From positions 3,224,001-3,288,000 of the forward strand of contig NZ_CP043727.1 in NCBI RefSeq assembly GCF_009831415.1: a DNA stretch of 64,000 bases, written 5' to 3'. A model generated the notes under the pieces. It made no database searches. It worked only from the letters and a program-made list of their open reading frames with translations, and was not told where the DNA came from. A program made the translations under genes and the position numbers. Shown piece after piece: positions 28,473-38,255 of this stretch. The first letter of the stretch is position 1. Each line of letters opens with the position of its first letter. The stretch comes from Yersinia canariae. GTDB lineage: Bacteria > Pseudomonadota > Gammaproteobacteria > Enterobacterales > Enterobacteriaceae.

Positions 28473-30371
28473 ATGAAAAAAATAGCACTCACAACATTAC
28501 TCTGCATCACCTCCCCTACTTTCGCTGCGCAACAAGTTGATATCACCATTCTGGGGACTTCTGATCTGCATGGCACCTTTGTGCCGTGGGACTATGCCAG
28601 TGACAGTGAAAATCTGGCGGGTAGCTTGAGCCAAATCGCGACCAAAGTGCACAAAATACGGGCCGAGCAGCCGAATATCATTCTGGTGGATGCCGGTGAT
28701 ACTATTCAGGGCAACTTTGTTGAAACCTTTAAGAATGAACCTATTAGCCCGATGATCCTTGGCTTTAATGCCTTGAAATACGATGCATGGGTGATGGGTA
28801 ATCACGAGTTTGATTTTGGCCTAAAAGTCCTTTCGACGTCGCTAAAACAATTTGATGGCAAAGCATTGGCTGGCAATATCTTCTGGGATTCGGGTAAACC
28901 TTACCTACCCGCTTATAAAATCATTGAGCGCCAAGGGGTTAAAATCGGCATCATCGGGATGGATACTCCCATGACCGCTGAGTTTGCTCAGGGCACCGAT
29001 CGAATCAATGGTATCCATTTCACTGATCCAGTACAGGAAGTGAAAAAGGTTATCCAGCAAATCCAACCACAGGTAGATGCCATTGTTTTGGTGGCCCATA
29101 TGGGGATCGACAATGAAAACCAGCGGCCAGGGACCGGTGTCAGTGATATAGCCAAAGCCAATCCCGAGCTTGCAGCCATCGTCGCTGGCCATATGCATGT
29201 GAAGATTGATAAGGCTGTGGTCAATGGTGTCATTATTACTGAGCCGGATAAATATGGCCGTGCGCTGTCGCGTATTGACCTGAAATTTGAACAGCGTGAT
29301 GGGAAATATCATCTGATAGAGAAAGACAGCTACACCTACCCCATCAAAGATATTGAATCTGATAAAACGCTGGAGGCTATCTATCAGCCTTACCACGACA
29401 TTTTGCGCGCCAATGCTAATCGGGTGATTGCGAAACTGATCGGCACAAATTTGGTGCCACCTAATGAAATTAAAGGTATTCCACAAGTCCATGTGCAGGA
29501 CACCGGCATCAGCGCATTGTATCAAGAAGCGGCGCATTACTATGCCCCGCAAGCCCAGGTGATTGCCTTACAGATTGATAATGACCGCCCCAAAATGGAT
29601 GTCGGTGATATCACTGCCAAAGACATTGCATTTAACTATCAATATGCCGGCGGTGAAATAACCGTTTACGTCCTGACTGGCAAACAATTGAAGCAGTATA
29701 TGGAATGGTCGGCTGACTACTTTAACCAAGTTAAGCCTGGCGATGTAACTTATAGCTTTAACCCGCAGCGCCGCTCCTCCAAATACTCCACCAATGACTT
29801 CTTTGATGGTGTGACCTACACCATTGATTTACGTCAGCCCGTAGGCTCCCGTATCACCAACTTGCGTCTCAATGACGGCACACCCGTCACCGATACCACG
29901 CCTATTCATCTGGGCATGAACAGTTATCGGATGGGACATTTGACACAAAAGGGTGGGGTACTCGAAGGGCAAACATTCCCGATATTGTCAGATAGCAAAG
30001 CCCAATACGGTGAAGAAGAAGGCACTATTCGTAATCTGACTATTCGTTATCTAACAGATGTTAAAGCGGGGAAATATGAGGGGAAACCTCAACAGCGCTG
30101 GCATTTGGTCGGATTAGAAGGCTATGAAACAGAACGCCAGATTGTTAAACACCTGATTAATGATGGCAAAATTGCAGTGCCCGCGACCGCAGATGGCCGC
30201 TATACCAATATTGCGTCAATAAATATTAAAGATAAGTTGTTTAAGGATAAAGCCAGTTACGATGCCGCCTTGGGAGCATTGCAGCAAAAAGTTTCTAGCA
30301 GTAGTGATGAACAGACCAAACAACAGGCACAAACGGATATTGTATTAATCTCGGCGTTAAATAAATTCTGA
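28473..30371 (+). CDS. Periplasmic bifunctional metallophosphatase / 5'-nucleotidase family protein
   Basis: Exported enzyme of 632 residues with a signal peptide (residues 1-18, ending SPTFA). An N-terminal calcineurin-like metallophosphatase domain has the five metal motifs: LGTSDLHG, VDAGDTIQG, VMGNHEFDFG, LVAHMG and VAGHMHV. A C-terminal 5'-nucleotidase substrate domain starts around residue 330, with the hallmark NSYRMG and FNYQYAGGEITVYVLTG stretches. The family includes CpdB (2',3'-cyclic nucleotide phosphodiesterase), UshA and YfkN; the order of motifs fits CpdB/YfkN-like enzymes, but substrate cannot be fixed. It probably scavenges phosphate and nucleosides from extracellular nucleotides. 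It is divergent from cydA, and an IS element lies just after its stop. Confidence 0.9.
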   Translation: MKKIALTTLLCITSPTFAAQQVDITILGTSDLHGTFVPWDYASDSENLAGSLSQIATKVHKIRAEQPNIILVDAGDTIQGNFVETFKNEPISPMILGFNALKYDAWVMGNHEFDFGLKVLSTSLKQFDGKALAGNIFWDSGKPYLPAYKIIERQGVKIGIIGMDTPMTAEFAQGTDRINGIHFTDPVQEVKKVIQQIQPQVDAIVLVAHMGIDNENQRPGTGVSDIAKANPELAAIVAGHMHVKIDKAVVNGVIITEPDKYGRALSRIDLKFEQRDGKYHLIEKDSYTYPIKDIESDKTLEAIYQPYHDILRANANRVIAKLIGTNLVPPNEIKGIPQVHVQDTGISALYQEAAHYYAPQAQVIALQIDNDRPKMDVGDITAKDIAFNYQYAGGEITVYVLTGKQLKQYMEWSADYFNQVKPGDVTYSFNPQRRSSKYSTNDFFDGVTYTIDLRQPVGSRITNLRLNDGTPVTDTTPIHLGMNSYRMGHLTQKGGVLEGQTFPILSDSKAQYGEEEGTIRNLTIRYLTDVKAGKYEGKPQQRWHLVGLEGYETERQIVKHLINDGKIAVPATADGRYTNIASINIKDKLFKDKASYDAALGALQQKVSSSSDEQTKQQAQTDIVLISALNKF

Positions 30372-30410
30372 TTAGTGACTAGTCCTGCTATAGGTTGACA
30401 CTTTTTAGCC

Positions 30411-31208
30411 TTATAACGCCCGGTGAACTTCATCGGGCGTTTTGTATTGTAGCGACAGATGTGGCCGACGTGTGTTGTAAATCTCCACCGACTCCCTCAC
30501 CATCTTTCTTGCCTGCACGATATCTTCTGGTTTAACAACCAGATATTCCATTTTCAATATCCCATTGACCCGTTCTGCCAGCGCATTCTGGTAGCAATCA
30601 TACCCGTCCGTCATCGAGCAGATGATGCCATGACGTTGGTGTAACGCCTGATATTCCTTCGAGCAATACTGGATACCCCGGTCTGAGTGATGTACCAGCG
30701 GGTGTGTGCTGCGCTTGCCTGTCAGCGCCATTTTGAGCGCTTTGGCCACATGGCAGGTATGCAGGCTGTCATGCACATGATATCCCACGATTTTTCTCGA
30801 CCAGGCATCCGTGACCAGACTCACGTATGCCGTTCCCGTTTGTAGTGGAAGGTAGGTGATATCCGCTACCCACACCTGTTCTGGGCGGCGGGCAATAATC
30901 TGTTTCTCTCCTGACTTCAGTAAGTTAGGGTGACGGTAAAAGCGGTGATGGCTATTTGTCGTCTTGTGATATGCCCGCCTGGGCTGTACCAGTAATCGCG
31001 AGCAACGCAGTATCTCAAAGAGGCGGTCCCGACCAACGTGCAGCGCAGGTTCTGGCCGTTGCCACAACAAATAATGCAGTTTACGCGTGCCCAGTCGCGG
31101 CTGGTGCAGCCGGATGGCCGTGACTTGCTCTACGACGCGCTGTGCCTGCTTTTCTCTTTCGCGCTCTCGCTGCAAGGATTGATACCACGCCTGCCGGCTA
31201 ATCCCCAT
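30411..31208 (-). CDS. IS3-family transposase OrfB (DDE integrase-type domain)
   Basis: Catalytic part of the transposase. The 265-residue frame from the ATG at 31208 contains an HTH_21-like segment (GISRQAWYQS), then the DDE core: WVADITYLPLQTG (first Asp), HHSDRGIQY (second Asp), and NALAERVNGILKMEY (Glu), ending LSLQYKTPDEVH. In IS3 elements it is normally made as an OrfAB fusion by -1 frameshifting rather than from its own start. The frame is open upstream to the slippery site, consistent with this. Confidence 0.92.
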   Translation of the reverse strand: MGISRQAWYQSLQREREREKQAQRVVEQVTAIRLHQPRLGTRKLHYLLWQRPEPALHVGRDRLFEILRCSRLLVQPRRAYHKTTNSHHRFYRHPNLLKSGEKQIIARRPEQVWVADITYLPLQTGTAYVSLVTDAWSRKIVGYHVHDSLHTCHVAKALKMALTGKRSTHPLVHHSDRGIQYCSKEYQALHQRHGIICSMTDGYDCYQNALAERVNGILKMEYLVVKPEDIVQARKMVRESVEIYNTRRPHLSLQYKTPDEVHRAL

Positions 31209-31225
31209 AAACTGGCAGACTCGCG

Positions 31226-31624
31226 TTATTGTGAGTCCCGGCGTTTGTGTTTGCGTGATAAGGCGGCCAACTGCTTTTTTGTCAGGGTGGCTCCGAAGTC
31301 GTTATTCATCACTTTCACGACGGCTTCAAAAAACTGAGCTTTGACTTCAGATTCAGCGAGTTGCTGTTCGAGTTCTTTAATCCGCTGTTCGGGAGTAAGC
31401 GGTATTTTTGGCATGTTGGCTCCGCACTTTCTTGCAGGAGAGGGGGAAAGCCAGTCGAGTTGACCGTATTTGCGTAACCAGTTGATCACGGTGGCATTTC
31501 CCTGGATACCATAACGTTCAGTGGCCTGACGACAAGTCATTTCACCTTTTTCGACCTGTTCGACAACGGCCAATTTAAAGGATAGAGAGTAATCGCGTTG
31601 GGTACGTTTAACATATTGGTTCAT
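31226..31624 (-). CDS. IS3-family transposase OrfA (helix-turn-helix)
   Basis: DNA-binding N-terminal protein of 132 residues. It has a transposase_8-type helix-turn-helix (YSLSFKLAVVEQVEKGEMTC, YGIQGNATVINWLRKYG) and a leucine-zipper-like C-terminal helix (LTPEQRIKELEQQLAESEVK). The ATG at 31624 is preferred over the GTG at 31627. Near its 3' end, A AAA AAG in the correct phase (complement of 31274-31280) would shift ribosomes by -1 into orfB. Confidence 0.9.
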   Translation of the reverse strand: MNQYVKRTQRDYSLSFKLAVVEQVEKGEMTCRQATERYGIQGNATVINWLRKYGQLDWLSPSPARKCGANMPKIPLTPEQRIKELEQQLAESEVKAQFFEAVVKVMNNDFGATLTKKQLAALSRKHKRRDSQ

Positions 31625-31686
31625 CACATTTTCCTCAGTATCCGAGTTAAATGTGTCAACGCTATTTAGGACGGGTCATAGATAAT

Positions 31687-31715
31687 AAAAGGGCCACCCA
31701 AAGGTGGCCTTTTTA
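31687..31715 (-). terminator. Terminator of the sdh-suc operon
   Basis: Stem GGGCCACC / GGTGGCC with loop CAAA, flanked by A- and T-tracts. It is read on the minus strand directly after sucD. The IS element is inserted immediately beyond it. Confidence 0.9.
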
Positions 31716-31725
31716 TATAACAGGA

Positions 31726-32604
31726 CTATTTGTTGCTTTGGTAAACAGCTTTCACCGCATTGCCGATTTCAGCCAGGCTACGGACGGTTTTCACACCTGC
31801 AGCTTCCAGAGCAGCAAATTTATCATCTGCAGTTCCTTTACCACCAGCAATAATGGCACCCGCATGGCCCATGCGCTTGCCTTTTGGTGCAGTAACACCG
31901 GCGATATAACCCACGACAGGTTTGGTCACATGATCTTTGATGTAAGCGGCCGCTTCTTCTTCTGCGTTACCACCAATTTCACCAATCATCACGATAACTT
32001 CCGTTTGCGGGTCTTCTTGGAACAACTTCAAGATATCAATAAAGTTAGAACCTGGGATTGGGTCACCGCCAATACCGACACACGTCGACTGACCAAAACC
32101 GATGTCAGTCGTCTGTTTTACCGCTTCATAAGTCAACGTCCCTGAACGAGAAACGATACCCACTTTGCCCGGCAGATGAATGTGGCCTGGCATAATACCA
32201 ATCTTACATTCGCCTGGCGTGATAACGCCTGGGCAGTTCGGGCCAATCATACGCGCATCAGACTGCTCCAATCTGACTTTGACCACCAGCATGTCCAGCG
32301 TCGGGATACCTTCGGTGATACAAATAATCAGCTTGATGCCAGCATCGATAGCTTCCAGAATCGAATCTTTACAGAATGGTGCTGGCACATAGATAACAGA
32401 CGCAGTAGCACCGGTTGCATCTACGGCTTCACGTACAGTATTGAATACTGGCAGACCCAAATGTTGAGTTCCGCCTTTGCCTGGCGTAACACCGCCAACC
32501 ATTTTTGTGCCATAAGCAATAGCTTGTTCGGAGTGGAAAGTCCCTTGGCTACCAGTAAACCCCTGGCAAATAACTTTGGTGTTTTTATCAATTAAAATAG
32601 ACAT
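31726..32604 (-). CDS. sucD: Succinyl-CoA synthetase subunit alpha
   Basis: Forms the catalytic complex with SucC that converts succinyl-CoA to succinate with nucleotide phosphorylation in the TCA cycle. It has 292 residues. The CoA-binding domain contains [10 protein letters not shown], and the phosphohistidine lies in [10 protein letters not shown] near residue 246. It starts on the last base of the sucC stop codon, so translation is coupled. It is the last gene of sdhCDAB-sucABCD. Confidence 0.98.
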   Translation of the reverse strand: MSILIDKNTKVICQGFTGSQGTFHSEQAIAYGTKMVGGVTPGKGGTQHLGLPVFNTVREAVDATGATASVIYVPAPFCKDSILEAIDAGIKLIICITEGIPTLDMLVVKVRLEQSDARMIGPNCPGVITPGECKIGIMPGHIHLPGKVGIVSRSGTLTYEAVKQTTDIGFGQSTCVGIGGDPIPGSNFIDILKLFQEDPQTEVIVMIGEIGGNAEEEAAAYIKDHVTKPVVGYIAGVTAPKGKRMGHAGAIIAGGKGTADDKFAALEAAGVKTVRSLAEIGNAVKAVYQSNK

Positions 32605-33770
32605 TATTTAGCCCCCACTGCCGCTACAACTTGCTGAGCCGCATCTGTCAGGCTGGTCGCAGCAATGATATTCAAACCGCTGTCTGCCAGTTTTTTGGCA
32701 CCCAGTTCGGCGTTATTCCCTTCCAGACGAACAACTACAGGCACGTTAACACCCACTTCTTCAACCGCACCAATGATGCCGTCAGCAATCAGGTCACAAC
32801 GCACAATTCCGCCGAAGATGTTTACGAAAACGGCTTTCACTTTGTCATCAGATAAAATGATTTTGAAGGCTTCAGTCACGCGCTCTTTGGTTGCGCCGCC
32901 GCCAACATCCAGGAAGTTAGCGGGTTCACCACCGTGCAGTTTCACGATGTCCATTGTGCCCATTGCCAGACCAGCACCGTTTACCATGCAACCAATGTTG
33001 CCATCCAGCGCGACATAGTTCAGTTCCCACTGTGCTGCATGGGCTTCGCGAGCATCTTCCTGACTTGGATCACGCATTTCACGCAATTCAGGCTGACGGA
33101 ATAAAGCATTACCATCAGCACCGAGTTTGCCATCTAAACAAACCAAATCGCCCTGCTTGGTAATAACCAGCGGGTTGATCTCAACCATTGCCAAATCACG
33201 TTCCAGGAACATGGTTGCCAGACCCATGAAGATCTTTGTGAACTGAGCGACTTGCTTACCGGTCAAGCCCAGTTTGAATGCCAATTCACGGCCTTGGTAA
33301 GGCTGCGGGCCAGTCAACGGATCCAATGCGATTTTGTGGATCAGCTCTGGGGTTTCTTCGGCAACTTTTTCAATTTCAACGCCGCCTTCGGTGGATGCCA
33401 TAAACACCACGCGACGGGAGCTACGGTCAATAACCGCACCCAGATACAGCTCTTTGTCGATATCAGTCGCAGCTTCAACCAAAATTTGGTGAACCGGCTG
33501 ACCATTTGCATCAGTCTGATAAGTGACCAGTTTTTTACCCAGCCACTGTTCAGCGAAAGCACGAATATCTTCTTTGCTGTTAACCAGTTTCACGCCGCCC
33601 GCTTTACCGCGGCCACCAGCATGTACCTGACATTTAACCACCCACGGGCCAGCACCGATTTTAGATGCGGCTTCTTCTGCTTCACGCGGTGTAGTACAAG
33701 CGTAGCCAGTTGGTGCTGGCATGCCATACCGAGCAAACAGTTGTTTTGCCTGATATTCGTGTAAATTCAT
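32604..33770 (-). CDS. sucC: Succinyl-CoA synthetase subunit beta
   Basis: ATP-grasp subunit of succinyl-CoA synthetase, 388 residues as in E. coli. Family stretches are [19 protein letters not shown] (nucleotide binding), [21 protein letters not shown], and [14 protein letters not shown]. It lies 113 bp after sucB, with its own ribosome-binding site. Confidence 0.98.
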   Translation of the reverse strand: MNLHEYQAKQLFARYGMPAPTGYACTTPREAEEAASKIGAGPWVVKCQVHAGGRGKAGGVKLVNSKEDIRAFAEQWLGKKLVTYQTDANGQPVHQILVEAATDIDKELYLGAVIDRSSRRVVFMASTEGGVEIEKVAEETPELIHKIALDPLTGPQPYQGRELAFKLGLTGKQVAQFTKIFMGLATMFLERDLAMVEINPLVITKQGDLVCLDGKLGADGNALFRQPELREMRDPSQEDAREAHAAQWELNYVALDGNIGCMVNGAGLAMGTMDIVKLHGGEPANFLDVGGGATKERVTEAFKIILSDDKVKAVFVNIFGGIVRCDLIADGIIGAVEEVGVNVPVVVRLEGNNAELGAKKLADSGLNIIAATSLTDAAQQVVAAVGAK

Positions 33771-33883
33771 GATGTTCTATCCATATAAGGTCTGAGTTGG
33801 GCCGAAGCCTACTAGGTAGCCTGATTGCGCGGAGGCAGGTCATCAACACCTTGCAATCAGACTGACCTTGTCATTTATCTTTT

Positions 33884-35107
33884 TTATACGTCGAGCAGTA
33901 AGCGAGCTGGATCTTCCAGCATCTCTTTCACCGTCACGAGATAACCAACGGATTCGCGGCCGTCAATCAAACGGTGGTCGTAGGACAGTGCCAAATACAT
34001 CATTGGCAGAATCACTACCTGACCATTTACCGCCATTGGGCGATCTTTAATGGCATGCATGCCAAGGATCGCGCTTTGTGGTGGGTTAATGATCGGAGTC
34101 GACATCAATGAGCCAAATACGCCGCCATTGGTAATGGTGAAGTTACCGCCGGTCAGTTCTTCAACTTTCAGTTTGCCGTCACGGCCTTTTACAGCCAGTT
34201 CTTTGATTTTCTTCTCAATATCCGCCATGCCCATAGTATCTACATCACGCAATACCGGGGTAACCAGGCCACGTGGAGTCGAAACAGCAATGCTGACATC
34301 AAAGTAATTGTGATAAACCACATCTTCGCCATCAATAGAAGCATTCACTTCTGGATAGCGCTTCAGTGCTTCAACAACCGCCTTGATATAGAAGGACATA
34401 AAGCCCAAACGAACACCGTGGCGTTTCTCGAAAGCCTCACCATACTGCTTACGCAGATCCATGATGGGTTTCATGTTGATTTCGTTAAACGTGGTTAACA
34501 TGGCGGTGCTGTTTTTAGCTTCCAGCAGGCGCTCAGCCACACGTTTACGCAAACGAGTCATCGCCACACGTTTTTCGCTGCGGCCAGCAAGAGCGGCAAC
34601 CGGTGCAGTCGCTTCAACTTTAGTTTCTGCTGCGGCTGGAGCTGATTTGCGAGTAGCCAAATGGCTGTCAACGTCTTCACGGGTGATTCGACCGCCTACA
34701 CCACTGCCTTTAATGGCTGATGCATCAAGGTCATGCTCAGCAATCAGACGACGAATCGCCGGGCTGAGGGTATCATTACTTTCTTCTTCCAGGCTGGCGG
34801 TTTGGCGCTGAGCAGGAGTGGACTCGGTGCTTTGGCTTTTCTCTTCCGTCGGCAGGCCGGAACTATCACTTGGGCGAATACGGCCCAACACTTGACGTGA
34901 AATGACTGTTGCGCCTTCGTCTTCCAAAATGGCATCCAAAATGCCGTCCTGACTGGCAGGAACTTCCAGAATCACTTTGTCAGTTTCAATCTCAACCAGT
35001 ACTTCATCACGTTTGACGCTATCGCCCGGTTTTTTGTGCCAGGTTGCAACAGATCCATCGGCGACAGACTCAGGGAGGTCAGGAACATTAATATCTACGC
35101 TACTCAT
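33884..35107 (-). CDS. sucB: Dihydrolipoyl succinyltransferase (2-oxoglutarate dehydrogenase E2)
   Basis: Core of the 2-oxoglutarate dehydrogenase complex. An N-terminal lipoyl domain carries the lipoyl-lysine in [11 protein letters not shown] near residue 43. A Ser/Thr/Gln-rich linker follows, then a peripheral subunit-binding domain ([20 protein letters not shown]). The C-terminal acyltransferase domain carries the catalytic His in [13 protein letters not shown]. Length is 407 residues. It lies 28 bp after sucA. Confidence 0.98.
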   Translation of the reverse strand: MSSVDINVPDLPESVADGSVATWHKKPGDSVKRDEVLVEIETDKVILEVPASQDGILDAILEDEGATVISRQVLGRIRPSDSSGLPTEEKSQSTESTPAQRQTASLEEESNDTLSPAIRRLIAEHDLDASAIKGSGVGGRITREDVDSHLATRKSAPAAAETKVEATAPVAALAGRSEKRVAMTRLRKRVAERLLEAKNSTAMLTTFNEINMKPIMDLRKQYGEAFEKRHGVRLGFMSFYIKAVVEALKRYPEVNASIDGEDVVYHNYFDVSIAVSTPRGLVTPVLRDVDTMGMADIEKKIKELAVKGRDGKLKVEELTGGNFTITNGGVFGSLMSTPIINPPQSAILGMHAIKDRPMAVNGQVVILPMMYLALSYDHRLIDGRESVGYLVTVKEMLEDPARLLLDV

Positions 35108-35135
35108 TCTCTATCCTTTATGTGTTAACCGGTCG

Positions 35136-37943
35136 CTATTCAACTGTCAGCGCGTCATTAACCAGAGCTTGTTGTTGTTTCTGGTGTACGGAAATGTATC
35201 CAACCGCCGGTGAAGCTGAGGCTGGGCGGCCTGCATAACGCAAGGAAGCCCCAAATGGGATCACTTCGCGGAAATTATGTTGACTGCAATACCAGGCGCC
35301 CTGGTTCAGCGGCTCTTCCTGACACCAAACGAAATCATGGACATGAGCAAATTGTTCCAACACCGCTTGCACCGCTTGATGTGGGAATGGATAAAGCTGC
35401 TCGATGCGCACGATAGCAACATCGGTTTGCCCATTTTTGCGGCGCTGTTCCAGCAGATCATAGTAAACTTTGCCAGAGCACATCACGACACGTTTGACAC
35501 CTTTCGGGTCCAAGTCATCAATTTCACCAATTGCAGGCAAGAAGCTGCCATTGGCCAACTCATCCAACGATGATACCGCTAATGGGTGACGCAACAATGA
35601 CTTAGGTGACATGACCACCAGCGGACGTCTCATACCACGTAATGCCTGACGGCGAATCATGTGGTAAACCTGTGCTGGTGTTGACGGGATACACACCTGC
35701 ATATTTTGTTCGGCACAAAGCTGCAGATAGCGCTCCAACCGAGCAGAGGAGTGCTCCGGGCCTTGCCCTTCATACCCGTGCGGCAACAGCATGACCAAAC
35801 CACACATCCGGCCCCATTTCTGTTCGCCAGAGCTAATAAATTGGTCGATAACCACTTGAGCACCGTTGGCAAAGTCACCGAACTGCGCTTCCCAGATAGT
35901 CAGAGTGCGCGGTTCTGCTGTGGCATAGCCATATTCAAACGCCAAAACAGCTTCTTCCGACAACACTGAGTCCCATACCTGGAAATCACCTTGTCCACTG
36001 TGTACGTTAGCCAATGGCACGTAAACAGAGCCATTTTTCTGGTTATGAATCACAGCGTGGCGATGGAAGAATGTTCCGCGCCCGGCATCTTCACCAGATA
36101 AACGAATCGGAATACCTTCATCTACCAAGGTGGCATATGCCAATGTTTCCGCACCGCCCCAGTCAAATAGCTTCTCGCCACTGGCCATCAAGGCGCGATC
36201 GCCATAGATTTTGGCAACACGTGATTGCATTTCAACGGCTTCTGGTGCATGGCTGATACGGCGTGCCAGATCTTGCAGGCGTTTCATATCAACTTTGCTC
36301 GGATACTCTTCATCCCATTCATGGTTCAGATACGGTGACCAAGTAAAGGATTGCAGATTCATCGGACGCCACTCTTCCACCACACACTCACCGCTATCCA
36401 GTGCATCACGGTACAAGTTGACCATTTCCGTGGCATCTTCCAGGCTGGCGATATTTTGCTCGGTCAGCTTGTCAGCATAGATTTTGCGCGGCGTCGGGTG
36501 TTTTTTGATCTTCTGATACATCACCGGCTGTGTTGCACTTGGCTCATCGGCTTCGTTATGCCCATGGCGACGGTAACAAACCAGGTCGATCATCACGTCA
36601 CGTTTAAAGGTGTTACGGAAATCCAACGCCAGACGGGTAACAAACGCCACAGCTTCAGGATCATCAGCATTCACGTGGAAAATCGGGGCCTGTACCATTT
36701 TGGCGATATCAGTACAGTATTGCGTGGAGCGCGCATCCAGTGGATTCGAGGTGGTGAAACCAATCTGGTTATTGATGACAATGCGCACAGTCCCGCCCAC
36801 TTCATAACCACGGGCCTGAGACATGTTCAAGGTTTCTTGTACTACGCCCTGCCCGGCAATCGCCGCATCACCATGAATGGTGATTGGCAGTACCATATTG
36901 CTGCGGGCTTCATCCAAACGATCACGACGTGCGCGGACGGAGCCGATAACAACTGGGCTAACAATTTCCAGATGTGATGGGTTAAAGGCCAGTGCTAAGT
37001 GAACCAAACCGCCTTCGGTTTCCACATCAGAGGAGAAACCTTGGTGATATTTAACATCACCCGTCCCTAAATGCTCTTTATGCTTGCCGGCGAATTCATC
37101 GAACAAATCTTCCGGTTTCTTACCCAACACGTTAATCAATACATTCAGGCGGCCACGGTGCGCCATTCCCAGAACCACTTCACGTGTTCCATTTTTACCG
37201 GCATGGCGAATCATTTCTTTCAGCATGGTGACCAGCGAATCGCCGCCCTCCAGTGAGAAACGCTTAGCACCAGGGAATTTAGCCCCTAAATAACGCTCCA
37301 AACCTTCAGCTGCAGTCAGTTCGCTCAGAAAACGGCGCTTCTCTTCATCGCTGAATACAGGTTTGCCGACGACCGACTCAATACGCTGCTGAAGCCAACG
37401 TTTTTCTTCGGTGTTGGTAATGTGCATGTATTCAGCGCCAATCGAGCCACAGTAGGTCTGTTTCAGGGCTGCATACAAATCAGACAGCTTCATGGTTTCT
37501 TTGCCAATAGCAAAAGAACCGACATTGAAGGTGTTCTGGAAATCAGCTTCGGTCAGATGGTGATAAGCAGGATCAAGGTCTGGAACAGACTCCTGCTTCC
37601 ACAAACCGAGTGGGTCAAGGTTGGCATGTTGATGACCGCGGAAGCGGAAGGCGTTGATTAACTGCAACACCTTAACTTGCTTGGCATCATTTTCAGGATC
37701 GCTGATGGATGAGTTATAACGAGAGGGATCCTTCGCCAAGCGACGGAAATACTCACGTGTTTGAGAGTGGAACTGATCAGGTTTTACACCCGTTGTAGGT
37801 AGTTGTTGAAAAATTGAACGCCAACTATCATCAACGGAACCAGGATCGGTTAAAAAGTCTTCATAGAGCTGCTCTATGTAGGACTGGTTCGCGCCCGCCA
37901 GATAGGAGGAATCCAGCCAGGCCTTCATTGCGCCGTTCTGCAT
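35136..37943 (-). CDS. sucA: 2-oxoglutarate dehydrogenase E1 component
   Basis: Thiamine-diphosphate dependent decarboxylase of the TCA cycle, about 935 residues. N-terminal MQNGAMKAWLDSSYLAGANQ matches the E. coli start, so the second of two adjacent ATGs (37943) is chosen; 37946 is equally open. Diagnostic stretches are VLGMAHRGRLNVL, HGDAAIAGQGVVQETLNMSQ (diphosphate site) and SGEDAGRGTFFHRHAV. The upstream 290-bp gap to sdhB holds two hairpins and a tandem repeat, but no promoter was recognised there. Confidence 0.98.
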   Translation of the reverse strand: MQNGAMKAWLDSSYLAGANQSYIEQLYEDFLTDPGSVDDSWRSIFQQLPTTGVKPDQFHSQTREYFRRLAKDPSRYNSSISDPENDAKQVKVLQLINAFRFRGHQHANLDPLGLWKQESVPDLDPAYHHLTEADFQNTFNVGSFAIGKETMKLSDLYAALKQTYCGSIGAEYMHITNTEEKRWLQQRIESVVGKPVFSDEEKRRFLSELTAAEGLERYLGAKFPGAKRFSLEGGDSLVTMLKEMIRHAGKNGTREVVLGMAHRGRLNVLINVLGKKPEDLFDEFAGKHKEHLGTGDVKYHQGFSSDVETEGGLVHLALAFNPSHLEIVSPVVIGSVRARRDRLDEARSNMVLPITIHGDAAIAGQGVVQETLNMSQARGYEVGGTVRIVINNQIGFTTSNPLDARSTQYCTDIAKMVQAPIFHVNADDPEAVAFVTRLALDFRNTFKRDVMIDLVCYRRHGHNEADEPSATQPVMYQKIKKHPTPRKIYADKLTEQNIASLEDATEMVNLYRDALDSGECVVEEWRPMNLQSFTWSPYLNHEWDEEYPSKVDMKRLQDLARRISHAPEAVEMQSRVAKIYGDRALMASGEKLFDWGGAETLAYATLVDEGIPIRLSGEDAGRGTFFHRHAVIHNQKNGSVYVPLANVHSGQGDFQVWDSVLSEEAVLAFEYGYATAEPRTLTIWEAQFGDFANGAQVVIDQFISSGEQKWGRMCGLVMLLPHGYEGQGPEHSSARLERYLQLCAEQNMQVCIPSTPAQVYHMIRRQALRGMRRPLVVMSPKSLLRHPLAVSSLDELANGSFLPAIGEIDDLDPKGVKRVVMCSGKVYYDLLEQRRKNGQTDVAIVRIEQLYPFPHQAVQAVLEQFAHVHDFVWCQEEPLNQGAWYCSQHNFREVIPFGASLRYAGRPASASPAVGYISVHQKQQQALVNDALTVE

Positions 37944-38086
37944 CATGATCCCTTAAGCTTTGAAGCTTCAGTTTTCGCCGTGGTTAACATATACACCGTA
38001 ATATCAACGGTTTGCCGTAAAAACGGTTCACTCGACGTGCTCAATGCACGTTCTGTTATGGACCTTAACGGTCCCGTTCAAGGAAC

Positions 38087-38161
38087 CTCTAAAAACGGAC
38101 AGCTTGCCGGTTTTTAGAGATTCCCTACCTTTAAGCAACCCGGGAAAACATTCCCCGGGTT
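38087..38161. repeat. Two hairpins in the sdhB-sucA intergenic region
   Basis: CTCTAAAAAC (38087-38096) / GTTTTTAGAG (38110-38119) is a perfect 10-bp stem. AACCCGGG (38137-38144) / CCCGGGTT (38154-38161) is a perfect 8-bp stem. Neither is followed by a convincing T-tract on the minus strand, so they probably serve mRNA processing or partial attenuation between sdh and suc rather than full termination. Confidence 0.65.
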
Positions 38162-38171
38162 AATAAACTCA

Positions 38172-38255
38172 TATCATGTACTGCGTTGCAACTATCATCT
38201 GCTGCGCAGGGCTTATCATGCACTACGCTGTAGCTATCAAGCACTTCGCTGTAAC
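38172..38255. repeat. 21-bp tandem repeat, four copies, overlapping the sdhB stop
   Basis: Four consecutive 21-bp units start at 38172, 38193, 38214 and 38235. Each begins TATCAT or TATCAA, and most share a CTGCG/CTACG/CTTCG core. The last unit covers the final codons and stop of sdhB. The others lie downstream of the stop on the minus strand and seem to be diverged copies of it. Confidence 0.75.

Larger units (their letters stand above)
30382..31672. mobile_element. IS3-family insertion sequence
   Basis: About 1.29 kb with two overlapping minus-strand frames (orfA, orfB). The ends carry related inverted repeats of the form GTCCT....ATAG.GTTGACAC (left from 30382; right, complementary, ending at 31672). 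Exact ends and a target duplication could not be fixed by eye. It is inserted between the phosphatase gene and the sucD terminator, both of which remain intact. A programmed frameshift site is present (31274-31280). The element looks complete and potentially active. Confidence 0.85.

Noticed and set aside
30379..31675. 3-bp target duplication of the IS3-family element
   Set aside because: The bases outside the inverted repeats (CTA on the left, GGG on the right) do not match, so either the ends are misplaced or the duplication is lost.
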